From assembly GCA_964417685.1 (NCBI GenBank), contig CAYQIT010000008.1, positions 1 to 37,522 of the forward strand: a stretch of 37,522 nucleotides of DNA, read 5' to 3'. A program made the position numbers and the translations under genes. Position 1 is the stretch's first letter; each line of letters starts with the position of its first letter. Shown one piece after another: positions 16,943 through 24,664 of the stretch. Below the pieces are notes generated by a model that did not search any database, had not been told where the DNA came from, and worked only from the letters and a program-made list of their open reading frames with translations. The DNA comes from CAJQGY01 sp964417685 (GTDB taxonomy: Bacteria > Pseudomonadota > Gammaproteobacteria > Magnimaribacterales > D2472).

Positions 16943-17593
16943 ATCATTAATCTAGAAAACTATAAATTTATTTTACTTGATATTGATGGAGTAATCCTAG
17001 ATCAGTGCTTTGATAATCACTTTTGGTCAAATCTTGTGCCCGCTGAGGTAGCAAAAGCTAAGAATGTCACATTTGATGATGCAAAAGCAGAGGTAGTTTC
17101 AATGGGTAAGACCTTAGAAGGCACCTTGCCATGGTATGAGTTAAGTCATTGGGAAAAATTTTTTAATATTGATTTGATCAAGCCTGCATTTGAAAATGTG
17201 TCTCTAATTAACTTTCTACCCGGCGCAGAAAAAACATTAAAAAGACTGAGCAAAAAAGATATTAAATTAATTCTTTTAACAAACTGTGATTCTAGGCTTC
17301 TGAATGTTAAATCAGACTCCGTTCCTTTTTTACAATACGTTGACGCTTGTCAGTCAAGTACTGATCTTGGTTTTATAAAGGAAGATAAAGAATATTGGGA
17401 TCTAATTTTTAAAAAGTTTAAGATCGATCCCTCTGCATCAATATTTCTAGATGATAATAAGGGCATTATTAGGATGGCAAAAAATTGCGGGATAGAATCG
17501 GCATATCATGTGCTTGAGCCTACCTCTGATCAGTCTGTAATATATGAAAGCAATGGTCTCGCGTGCCTTAAAAACATAACTAAGCTTATTTAA
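16943..17593 (+). CDS. yrfG: YrfG-like HAD GMP/IMP nucleotidase with non-canonical start codon
   Basis: HAD-superfamily phosphatase resembling E. coli YrfG, a purine nucleotidase. Motif I LLDIDGVILD is followed by QCFDNHFWSNLVP, close to LAFDNYFWQKLVP of YrfG. Motif II is LLTNC and the motif III/IV region is FIKEDKEYW ... SIFLDDNKGI. Motif I lies upstream of the first usual start codon (GTG at 17036). The frame is open back to a TAA at 16907, with no ATG, GTG or TTG before 17036. GGAG at 16931-16934 points to ATC at 16943 (drawn here) or ATT at 16946; CTG at 16937 also aligns with the E. coli N-terminus. Its stop overlaps the alkaline phosphatase stop by 4 nt. Confidence 0.82.
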   Translation: MINLENYKFILLDIDGVILDQCFDNHFWSNLVPAEVAKAKNVTFDDAKAEVVSMGKTLEGTLPWYELSHWEKFFNIDLIKPAFENVSLINFLPGAEKTLKRLSKKDIKLILLTNCDSRLLNVKSDSVPFLQYVDACQSSTDLGFIKEDKEYWDLIFKKFKIDPSASIFLDDNKGIIRMAKNCGIESAYHVLEPTSDQSVIYESNGLACLKNITKLI

Positions 17594-18720
17594 TATGCAC
17601 AACTAGATTCTGGGATGGAATGAAAGTCGATAATCTCAAGAATTTTAGAATGTATTTCAGTGTTGTCCATTGTGCCTGTAAATAAATCAGCTCCAGGTCC
17701 ATATGAAAAAATCCCAACTGGTATTCCAGTATGTCTACCAGTACCCCATTGAATATGAACTGAGTCTTTATCTTCTTTTAAAATTTGAAGTCCGCCCGTC
17801 TCATGGTCTGCAGTAACTATTAAGAGCGTGTCATCTCTTGCGTTAATAAATTCAACTGCGGTTTTAATAGATAAATCAAAATCTCTAAATTCAATAATCA
17901 TCCTGCTTGCATCGTTGTCATGACTTGCCCAGTCTATTTGGCTTCCCTCAGTCATTAAGAAAAAGCCAGAGCATTTAGCAGTTCTTTTGGAAAGAATATC
18001 TAATGCTTTTTTTGTCATGAGTTGTTGAGATGGCCTAAATGACGCTCTTCGAATTCCATCATTATCAAACAAGCCTATTATTCTCTTAGAAGACGAAGTA
18101 TTTATATTATTAAGCTCATCCAGCTCATAAATATATTTTATTTGTTCGTTGTTTACATTTAAGTCAAAAAAATTCAACCCTCCTCCAAAAGCAATATTAA
18201 TATTTGAGCTCTGAAGCTGAGATGCAATCTCCTTTTCTTTATATCTGTTGTTTACATGGGCATAAAATGCTGCTGGTGTAGCATGGGTAACAGATGATGT
18301 TGCAACAACCCCAGAAAGAAAACCTTTGGTGAAGAGAGCTTCGGTTAATGATGGAAGGACTTTTTCATTTGGGGTAACAGAAATAAATTTATTTTTAGTC
18401 TTGGTACCGGTTGCCCAGGCAGTTGCAGCAGCAGCTGAATCGGTAATAATATTGTCTGCTGAGTGAGTGAGTGAAATTCCAGAATATGGTAATTGATCTA
18501 TATATAATCTTGAATTAACTCCTGATATAGCCATCCTTGAAAGAGTAATTTGATTTAATCCAGTTCCATCCCCTATCAGCAGAATTATATTTTTTGGTCT
18601 ACCTTCAAATTCTTTTATTTCTAATTTAGATAGGACCTCATTTCCATATGGTATTTGCTCAACTGGAGCACTGCATGCCATTAAAGAGAAAATAAATATA
18701 ACGGCAAGATTGCTTCTCAT
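17590..18720 (-). CDS. Alkaline phosphatase (PhoA family) lipoprotein
   Basis: Zinc/magnesium phosphomonoesterase releasing phosphate from organic esters outside the cytoplasm. 376 aa, shorter than E. coli PhoA. All catalytic positions are visible: Asp51 (LLIGDGTG), nucleophile Ser95 (TDSAAAATAWATG), His146/Thr148 (VTHATPAA), Glu258, Asp263 and His267 (TEGSQIDWASHDND), Asp305/His306 (TADHETGG), and His330 (GRHTG). The signal sequence ends in lipobox LMAC (Cys16), so the enzyme is likely lipid-anchored rather than soluble. It starts 5 bp after the e(P4)-type nucleotidase gene, and the two probably share a transcript. No Pho box was recognised. Confidence 0.92.
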   Translation of the reverse strand: MRSNLAVIFIFSLMACSAPVEQIPYGNEVLSKLEIKEFEGRPKNIILLIGDGTGLNQITLSRMAISGVNSRLYIDQLPYSGISLTHSADNIITDSAAAATAWATGTKTKNKFISVTPNEKVLPSLTEALFTKGFLSGVVATSSVTHATPAAFYAHVNNRYKEKEIASQLQSSNINIAFGGGLNFFDLNVNNEQIKYIYELDELNNINTSSSKRIIGLFDNDGIRRASFRPSQQLMTKKALDILSKRTAKCSGFFLMTEGSQIDWASHDNDASRMIIEFRDFDLSIKTAVEFINARDDTLLIVTADHETGGLQILKEDKDSVHIQWGTGRHTGIPVGIFSYGPGADLFTGTMDNTEIHSKILEIIDFHSIPESSCAY

Positions 18721-18725
18721 AACTA

Positions 18726-19571
18726 TTATTTATTAGGATTGAGCGCCTTGAGTCTTAACTTTTTTCTTTCCTTGGTGTTAGGAAATATATTGTTATATAT
18801 TGCTCCTTCCCACTTACCATACATAGGATTTGTGATCATGAACCATTTTTCTCCCCACATTTCTTCATACTTTGATGATAGTTGGAGCCTTGCGTCCATA
18901 GAAACAGAGGATTCTTCTAAAGAAATAAAATCTGTGATCTGATCACCTGCCATCAAAATGATCCTGTATTTCTCTGCTATAAGTGTTCTTCTAGATGTTT
19001 TCTCAGATCCCCATCCATTTTCCCCTTTCATCATTAATGGATTCGCGCGCTCATCAAATGGAAGGCCCAGCTTAATAATATTCTCTATGGTTGCTTTTCT
19101 TAGCTCTGAAACTCTGTTTGTTACATAAAATATTGTGACTCCTTTTGAGTCAGCATAGTTTAAAAAATCTTTAACACCTGCAACTGCTGGAGCAGAAACT
19201 TCATTGCCCCATTCTAACCACCCGGTAGGATAGGAAAAACCACCCAGGATTGCTCTTGCTTGATGGGCCGAATTATCTAAAACCGTTTCATCAACATCAA
19301 CAATAATTGCTGGAGGTTTGTCTGAAAAATTAGTGCCTTGCTCAAGCGCAGCTGTCCAGTTCTTATCGTTTAGAGCAATGTCTATTTTTGAAGTTGCGAT
19401 TTTATATGTTTGTATATTGTTTGCTGCAAACTCTGGAGAAGTTTGAACAAATAAGACTCCAAGCATAGATTGCTCTTGAAATGATCTATCAACTTCTTCT
19501 GCTGCTGTTGATAAAACAGAAAATACTGCAAGCCAAAAGGTAAATATTTTATGGGTCTTTAGTGATTTCAT
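18726..19571 (-). CDS. e(P4)-family 5'-nucleotidase / acid phosphatase (HAD class)
   Basis: Secreted HAD-fold phosphatase of the lipoprotein e(P4)/class C acid phosphatase group, which dephosphorylates nucleoside monophosphates and NMN. 281 aa. The catalytic motif AIIVDVDETVLDNS has Asp92 and Asp94. Motif II corresponds to FYVTNR, and the acidic motif IV to LMAGDQITDF. Family members are usually lipoproteins, but this one has a type I signal (about 1-24, STAA region) and no lipobox cysteine, so it is probably periplasmic. It lies directly upstream of the alkaline phosphatase. Its start is about 12 bp from a palindromic promoter candidate. Confidence 0.87.
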   Translation of the reverse strand: MKSLKTHKIFTFWLAVFSVLSTAAEEVDRSFQEQSMLGVLFVQTSPEFAANNIQTYKIATSKIDIALNDKNWTAALEQGTNFSDKPPAIIVDVDETVLDNSAHQARAILGGFSYPTGWLEWGNEVSAPAVAGVKDFLNYADSKGVTIFYVTNRVSELRKATIENIIKLGLPFDERANPLMMKGENGWGSEKTSRRTLIAEKYRIILMAGDQITDFISLEESSVSMDARLQLSSKYEEMWGEKWFMITNPMYGKWEGAIYNNIFPNTKERKKLRLKALNPNK

Positions 19572-19578
19572 TAGGTAC

Positions 19579-19594
19579 TAGCATTATAATGCTA
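19579..19594. promoter_or_regulatory. 16-bp perfect palindrome with a -10 box on both strands
   Basis: The sequence tagcattataatgcta is its own reverse complement. Its centre, ATTATAAT, contains TATAAT on both strands (plus 19585-19590; minus 19588-19583). It lies in the 45-bp gap between the divergent e(P4) nucleotidase (start 19571) and the 53-aa ORF (start 19617). A minus-strand transcript would start about 5 nt before its ATG, and a plus-strand transcript about 20 nt before its ATG. The -35 matches are weak. It may instead be a repressor operator over the promoter. Confidence 0.55.
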
Positions 19595-19616
19595 ATAATT
19601 AATTTTTAGTAAAAAT

Positions 19617-19778
19617 ATGAACACCGAATTATTAAATAACCTCAAGCGATTAAAAAAAGATCTTGTTTTGTTAAGTGAAGAAAGAAAAGTTGTTTTATCT
19701 CATCATAAAACTTTTGAACACGTAGAAAAAATGAGAGAGCTTGTCAAAAATTCTATTGAGTTGATTGAAAATGAGTAG
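19617..19778 (+). CDS. Small 53-aa charged helical protein, unknown
   Basis: An ATG-initiated ORF of 53 codons that is highly charged and leucine-rich (LLNNLKRLKKDLVLLSEER pattern), predicted to form one or two amphipathic helices or a short coiled coil. I do not recognise the family. It starts 20-odd nt after a plus-strand TATAAT, and its stop lies 8 bp inside the crotonase gene, so it may be co-translated with it or act as its leader. No Shine-Dalgarno sequence is visible. Reality as a protein is moderately likely given the overlap, the promoter position and the lack of other content in this stretch. Confidence 0.5.
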   Translation: MNTELLNNLKRLKKDLVLLSEERKVVLSHHKTFEHVEKMRELVKNSIELIENE

Positions 19779-20631
19779 TTATGAATGCTTTAGTCTTGAA
19801 ATAAGAGAGCATATAGCTCATCTTGAAATGTCTAGACCTGATGCATTAAATGCAATGAATAGGATATTTTGGAAAGAGTTACCAGAAATTATCAGAGATA
19901 TTGATAAAAATTCAAAAGCTCGAGTAATTGTTCTGTCTGGTCAAGGCAAGCATTTTAGTGCTGGGATGGACTTAGCAAACTTCATGTCTGGTGAAGGAAG
20001 CGGGACAAAAAAAGACCCTGCTAGAATGAGGGAAACTTTTTATCACGAGGTTTTAGAATTACAAGATACATTTTCTGCTTTAGAAGATTGCAGAATACCT
20101 ACAATTGCATCAATACAGGGTGCTTGTGTTGGAGGAGCTATAGATATGGCAGCTGCATGCGATATGAGGTACTGTTCCGAAGATGCTTTTTTTAAGATAG
20201 CTGAAGTAGATATAGGTATAGCTGCAGATGTGGGAACTTTACAAAGACTTCCATCTCTAATTCCGTTGGCAGTCGTTAGAGAGCTTGCTTACACCGGAAG
20301 AAGATTTGAGGCTGAGGAAGCAAAAGAGCTTGGATTGGTTAACAAGGTTTTTGAATCTAGAGATGATCTTAAAGATGGAGTGCTTAAAGTTGCAAAAGAG
20401 ATTGCAAGCAAGTCCCCGTTAGTTACAAGAGTCATTAAAAAACAGATTAATTACTCACGTGATCATAGCGTTAAAGATGCTCTAGACTATCATGCGATTT
20501 GGAACTCTAGTTTAATAAGCGGCCAGGATATGGAAGAGGCTATGAAAGCCTATATGAGTAAAACTCAAGGCAGCTATGATGATCTAGAACCTAAAAAATC
20601 TTTTTGGGAAAAAGACGAAAAGTTAGTTTAA
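19771..20631 (+). CDS. Crotonase-family protein, delta(3,5)-delta(2,4)-dienoyl-CoA isomerase-like
   Basis: Enoyl-CoA hydratase/isomerase superfamily, 286 aa. The oxyanion-hole segments are HFSAGMDL (61-68) and GACVGGA (118-124). The segment AEVDIGIAADVGTLQRLP is nearly the ECH1 signature; Glu145 and Asp153 are 8 residues apart, as are the two catalytic acids of dienoyl-CoA isomerase. That suggests a role in breakdown of unsaturated fatty acids rather than plain hydration. The start at 19771 is preferred over a TTG two codons earlier. No other beta-oxidation genes are adjacent. Its stop overlaps yaaA by 4 nt (TTAA). Confidence 0.85.
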   Translation: MSSYECFSLEIREHIAHLEMSRPDALNAMNRIFWKELPEIIRDIDKNSKARVIVLSGQGKHFSAGMDLANFMSGEGSGTKKDPARMRETFYHEVLELQDTFSALEDCRIPTIASIQGACVGGAIDMAAACDMRYCSEDAFFKIAEVDIGIAADVGTLQRLPSLIPLAVVRELAYTGRRFEAEEAKELGLVNKVFESRDDLKDGVLKVAKEIASKSPLVTRVIKKQINYSRDHSVKDALDYHAIWNSSLISGQDMEEAMKAYMSKTQGSYDDLEPKKSFWEKDEKLV

Positions 20632-21395
20632 TCTCTCAAAAAGACCGGTTCAGTTGCTGATGAATCTTCTTGAGAATAATAATATCCGTCGAGATTAAAC
20701 CCTGAAAGCTTCTCAAAGTCCTTTACTTTATTTTGAATTATCCACCTTGCCATAAGACCTCTAGCCTTTTTTGCATAGAAGCTTATTATTTTATATTTAC
20801 CATTTTTAAAATCTTTAAAAGCAGGAGCGATAACATTTGCATGCGCGGGAAGTTTGCCCATGACATTAAAGTACTCTTTAGATGCTAAGTTGATTATTAA
20901 ATCTGATTTTTGTGAGGTTAGATCTTCTAAAACGCTATTTTTTACTTTATCTCCCCAAAACTCATAAAGGTTTTTACCATTGGATGTCTCAAGTTTAGTT
21001 CCCATCTCTAGTCTATATGGTCTTATAACATCTAGGGGTTTTAAAATACCGTATAGGCCAGATAGAATTCTTAAGTGTTTTTGAGCAAATTTCATATCTT
21101 GTGTGTTAAGAGTCTCTGCTTCAAGCCCTTGATATACATCTCCCTTGAAAACCATAAGTGATGGTTTTGAGTCATCAGATTGAGTTTTCGATGCTTTCCA
21201 TGACTGATACCTGTCAAAATTAAGAGTTGCTAGCTTGTCACTCAAGCCCATTAAACTAGCTATATCTTTAGGTTCTTTGTCTTTTAAAACTTTTATTAAC
21301 TTTGCAGATTGGTTTAAAAACTGAGGTGCAGTATGATTAGGTTTTGAGTCAACTGAATAATCAAGTGTTTTAGCGGGCGAAAGTAAAATAATCAT
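20628..21395 (-). CDS. yaaA: YaaA peroxide-stress protein (DUF328)
   Basis: In E. coli YaaA lowers intracellular free iron and limits oxidative damage during H2O2 stress. 255 aa. It begins MIILLSPAKTLDY and contains LMVFKGDVYQGLEAETL, LRILSGLYGILKPLD, PYRLEMGTKL, LYEFWGDKV, INLASKEYF and the KISFYAKKARGLMARWII-type basic signature. The ATG at 21395 is chosen over a TTG two codons upstream because it matches the E. coli N-terminus. It diverges from dctQ across 37 bp and converges on the crotonase gene. Confidence 0.95.
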   Translation of the reverse strand: MIILLSPAKTLDYSVDSKPNHTAPQFLNQSAKLIKVLKDKEPKDIASLMGLSDKLATLNFDRYQSWKASKTQSDDSKPSLMVFKGDVYQGLEAETLNTQDMKFAQKHLRILSGLYGILKPLDVIRPYRLEMGTKLETSNGKNLYEFWGDKVKNSVLEDLTSQKSDLIINLASKEYFNVMGKLPAHANVIAPAFKDFKNGKYKIISFYAKKARGLMARWIIQNKVKDFEKLSGFNLDGYYYSQEDSSATEPVFLRD

Positions 21396-21432
21396 ATTCA
21401 ATTATTTTAACTAAATAAATAAAAGACATCTA

Positions 21433-21906
21433 ATGAAAGCCATAGAAAAGTATATAAATTTTATAGGAGAGAAGTTTTCCTACCTTATACCTGTGATGGC
21501 ACTGCTAATGGTCGTGGTGGTCATAAGTAGATATTTTTTTGGGATTGGCATGACCTACCTTCAAGAGCTTATTATGTATTTTCATGCAATGGTTTTTCTT
21601 GGGTGCGCAGGTTATGTTTTTAATAAAGATGAGCATGTGCGGGTTGATATCTTTTATAGAAATGCATCAAGCAAATACAAAAATTCAATTAATTTAGTTT
21701 TAGGATTTATTTTTTTGCTTCCAATAGCTTTGTTTATTCTATTTTATTCATTTGATTTAATTGGTATGTCTTGGAAGATTAAAGAGATATCTACTGAGGC
21801 AGGAGGACTGCCATATGTTTATATACAAAAAACTTTAATAGTTTTATTTCCTTTAACCTTGTTGTTTGCTTTTATAGGCCTTCTTTATAAATTCTTATGG
21901 AAATAA
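21433..21906 (+). CDS. dctQ: TRAP transporter small permease DctQ
   Basis: Small membrane subunit of a tripartite ATP-independent periplasmic transporter, 157 aa with four predicted membrane helices. The characteristic central part is TYLQELIMYFHAMVFLGCAGYVFNKDEHVRVDIFY, and GGLPYVYIQKTLIVLFPL precedes the last helix. It overlaps dctM by 10 bp, so the two are a translational pair. The cognate binding protein is not next to them on this strand; the only candidate in the window is the dctP-like gene at 25264-26355 on the other strand. Confidence 0.9.
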   Translation: MKAIEKYINFIGEKFSYLIPVMALLMVVVVISRYFFGIGMTYLQELIMYFHAMVFLGCAGYVFNKDEHVRVDIFYRNASSKYKNSINLVLGFIFLLPIALFILFYSFDLIGMSWKIKEISTEAGGLPYVYIQKTLIVLFPLTLLFAFIGLLYKFLWK

Positions 21907-23234
21907 TCCCCCTAGTACTAATAATTATTATTTGTGGGTCTCTTTTATTGGGCTACCCGGTTGCCTTTACGCTTGGTGGAGTTTCTCTTATTTTTGCTTT
22001 GATTTGCATTCCCTTCGGTGTATTTGATCCATCTATTTTTAAAAGCATCCCGATTAGAATTTTTGGAATAATGAATAATGTTACTCTCTTGGCGGTACCA
22101 TTATTTATATACATGGGGACCATTCTTGAGAGATCTGGAGTGGCTGCAAAGATGCTTCAAAACATGGCGCTGGCCTTTCAAAATATAAGGGGTGGATTAA
22201 GTATATCGATTATTTTGGTCGGGGCTTTGCTTGCTGCTAGCACTGGAATCGTTGGTGCAACTGTTGTAACCATGGGCTTAATGTCGTTGCCGGTGTTATT
22301 ACAACAGGGCTATCAGAAAGATTTCTCATCTGGACTGGTTGCGTCTACTGGAACCTTGGGTCAAATAATTCCTCCATCAATTGCCTTGGTTTTACTTGGC
22401 GATGTTATGTCCAATGCTTATCAAAGAGCTCAAAATAATATGGGAATTTTCTCTCAAAAAACTGTTACTGTTGGAGATCTATTTGTTGGGGCAATAATTC
22501 CCGGCATTATGATCTGTTTGGGATACCTTTTATATACATTCTATAAAAATTTTAACAATTCAAACATAGTTTTTAATCCTGCAAGAGCATCTCTTTCTAG
22601 ATTAGAAATTTTTAAAACTCTTGGGCTTCCGCTATCTTTAATCTTTTTGGTTCTCGGCTCAATTATTGCTGGCGTGGCAACACCCACTGAAGCTTCAGCA
22701 CTGGGTGCTATTGGCGCGCTTATAATTGCTGCGCTGAATAAAAAAATTGATATAGATTTTATTAAAGAAACTAGTCAAAGAACTGCAATTGTATCCACCA
22801 TGATATTTGCGATACTAATTGGTGCATCGATATTCTCGTTAATCTTTAGAGGTATAGGCGGCGATGAACTAATAGATCTAATATTTGGATCTCTGCCGGG
22901 CGGACCGTATGTAGCATTGTTGTTTGTTCTGTTCTTGGTTTTTTTACTTGGCTTTATTTTAGACTTTATAGAAATATGCTATGTGATTGTTCCTCTTGTT
23001 GCACCACCATTGCTCATGATGGGATTTGATCCAGTGTGGCTAGCGATCCTGTTGGCTATAAATCTCCAAACCTCTTTTTTAACTCCGCCATTTGGATTTT
23101 CGCTTTTTTATTTAAGAGGCGTTGCAGATGAGAGTATCAAAACGTCTGAAATATATAAAGGAGTCATACCCTTTATAGCTATTCAGTTGCTAGTATTGAG
23201 CTTAGTGCTGATTTTTCCTTGGTTTATTATTTAA
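21897..23234 (+). CDS. dctM: TRAP transporter large permease DctM
   Basis: Large membrane subunit, 445 aa with about 12 helices, which carries sodium-coupled substrate movement. DctM landmarks: LLLGYPVAFTLGGVSLIF, VPLFIYMGTILERSGVA, GLVASTGTLGQIIPPSIALVLLGD, the repeat-related GSIIAGVATPTEASALGAIGALI, and LLAINLQTSFLTPPFGFSLFYLRGVA near the end. The architecture resembles the TRAP group that handles 2-oxoacids or other monocarboxylates, but the substrate cannot be read reliably. The stop overlaps the convergent DUF805 stop by 4 nt. Confidence 0.93.
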   Translation: MEIIPLVLIIIICGSLLLGYPVAFTLGGVSLIFALICIPFGVFDPSIFKSIPIRIFGIMNNVTLLAVPLFIYMGTILERSGVAAKMLQNMALAFQNIRGGLSISIILVGALLAASTGIVGATVVTMGLMSLPVLLQQGYQKDFSSGLVASTGTLGQIIPPSIALVLLGDVMSNAYQRAQNNMGIFSQKTVTVGDLFVGAIIPGIMICLGYLLYTFYKNFNNSNIVFNPARASLSRLEIFKTLGLPLSLIFLVLGSIIAGVATPTEASALGAIGALIIAALNKKIDIDFIKETSQRTAIVSTMIFAILIGASIFSLIFRGIGGDELIDLIFGSLPGGPYVALLFVLFLVFLLGFILDFIEICYVIVPLVAPPLLMMGFDPVWLAILLAINLQTSFLTPPFGFSLFYLRGVADESIKTSEIYKGVIPFIAIQLLVLSLVLIFPWFII

Positions 23235-23611
23235 GACTCAAGCAATGGGTTTTTACCCCATTGATTCTCATTTTCTTTTGCTGGAAGCATACACCAAACT
23301 AAAACGACAAAAATACCAATTACGGTAATATATGATAATTGCCACCATCCAGAATAACCATAATCTTGGAGACGTCTTGAGGTCACTGCGATAGTAGGAA
23401 TTGCAAGTAATAAATTAAGCACTGAAGAAAGAGGGCCTGTTGCATTAGGATCTTCTATAGATATTAACCCGGTTGCAAGCTCAACAAGGCCAACTATTCC
23501 ACCAAGAATAGCTGAAGCAAGCATAAAATACCAAAACTCACTTCTACATGCTCTACCGCTAAAGTTTTTCCAGTTTGTTAGGACAGATATTACTGCTTCT
23601 TTCATGTTCAT
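23231..23611 (-). CDS. DUF805 small membrane protein
   Basis: 126-aa DUF805 protein with three to four membrane helices. Conserved features are the start WKNFSGRACRSEFWYF, RRLQDYGYSGWW after the third helix, and a short polar tail ending in ENQWGKNPL. Function of the family is unknown. It lies between dctM (convergent, 4-nt overlap) and lipA (same strand, downstream). Its 88-bp upstream gap (23612-23699) holds AT-rich sequence and a short inverted repeat just after lipA, with no convincing promoter. Confidence 0.85.
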   Translation of the reverse strand: MNMKEAVISVLTNWKNFSGRACRSEFWYFMLASAILGGIVGLVELATGLISIEDPNATGPLSSVLNLLLAIPTIAVTSRRLQDYGYSGWWQLSYITVIGIFVVLVWCMLPAKENENQWGKNPLLES

Positions 23612-23699
23612 ATTTATTACCTAATTTAAATAATTTTACCAATCTAACAGAAAAAAATTATGCAGGGGAATTTAAAGTATATGTAATAAAGATGTATCT

Positions 23700-24662
23700 T
23701 TATAAGCCTGCATTATTTTTTTCAAGCGCCCTTTCAGCTCTATAGCTTGATCTCACCATTGGGCCAGAAACAACCTCAAGAAATCCTTTTTTTAAACCGA
23801 TCTTTCTATAATTTTCGAACTCTTCTGGTGTTACCCATCTCTCTATTGGATGGTGATTTAGTGTAGGCCTTAGATACTGACCTATAGTTAAGATATCTAC
23901 ATTATGCTCTAATAGATCATCCATGGTTTGCTCTATTTCATCATCGGTCTCACCAAGTCCAACAATGATACTGGTTTTTGTAAGAACTTCTGGGTTTATC
24001 TTTTTTGATTCTGCCAAAACATCTAATGTTTGTTGATAGCCCGCTCTAATATCTCTCACTTGATGAGTTAATCTTTCAACCGTTTCAATATTTTGAGCAA
24101 ACACTTCTAAGCCGCAATTAACCAAAGTATCAATCGAAGACTTAAGGCCTTTAAAGTCAGGTGTTAAAGCCTCAACTGCTGTTTTAGGATTGAGATCCTT
24201 GATTAGCTTAACCGTATCAGCAAAATGTTTTGCACCACCATCATCAAGATCATCTCTATTTACTGAGGTTAAGACAACATATTTTAATCCCATTGTTTGA
24301 ACTGCTTTTGCAGTATTTAATGGCTCTTCAGTATCTAGCCATCCCTTAGGATTCCCAGTATCTACAGAGCAAAATTTGCATGCTCTTGTACATACAGATC
24401 CCATTAACATGAACGTTGCAGTTCCAGCAGACCAGCACTCACTAATATTTGGGCAATGCGCCTCTTCACAAACCGTATTAAGCCTTTTAGTATTTACCTG
24501 ATTTTTAACCTTATGGAAATTAGGATTAAACTCTGCCTTTACCCTGAGCCATGAGGGCTTTTTTAGGTTTGGTATATGAGAAAATTCGTTTCTTTTTTGG
24601 CCATTCTTAACAGCCTTAATACCATCCCTGTTTACAATCTTTTGTGTTGGAATGATTTCCAT
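23700..24662 (-). CDS. lipA: Lipoyl synthase
   Basis: Radical SAM enzyme that inserts two sulfurs into protein-bound octanoate to make lipoyl groups. 320 aa. The auxiliary cluster ligands are Cys65, Cys70 and Cys76 (CEEAHCPNISEC), the radical SAM cluster ligands are Cys91, Cys95 and Cys98 (CTRACKFC), and the C-terminal RSSYRAE serine is present. Further blocks are TATFMLMGSVC, DDLDDGGAKHF and HNVDILTIGQYLRPT. It follows lipB by 2 bp and is the last gene of the uvrD-dctP-lipB-lipA unit. Confidence 0.97.
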   Translation of the reverse strand: MEIIPTQKIVNRDGIKAVKNGQKRNEFSHIPNLKKPSWLRVKAEFNPNFHKVKNQVNTKRLNTVCEEAHCPNISECWSAGTATFMLMGSVCTRACKFCSVDTGNPKGWLDTEEPLNTAKAVQTMGLKYVVLTSVNRDDLDDGGAKHFADTVKLIKDLNPKTAVEALTPDFKGLKSSIDTLVNCGLEVFAQNIETVERLTHQVRDIRAGYQQTLDVLAESKKINPEVLTKTSIIVGLGETDDEIEQTMDDLLEHNVDILTIGQYLRPTLNHHPIERWVTPEEFENYRKIGLKKGFLEVVSGPMVRSSYRAERALEKNNAGL

Positions 24663-24664
24663 GG

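Noticed and set aside
16979..16993. Val instead of Thr after DxDG in YrfG motif I as a sign of inactivation
   Set aside because: HAD motif I tolerates Thr or Val at this place; both aspartates and the later acidic motif are intact.
23688..23701. Inverted repeat aaagatgtatcttt directly after lipA, a possible terminator
   Set aside because: A 6-bp AT-rich stem with a 2-nt loop and no following T-run on the lipA strand; too weak for an intrinsic terminator.
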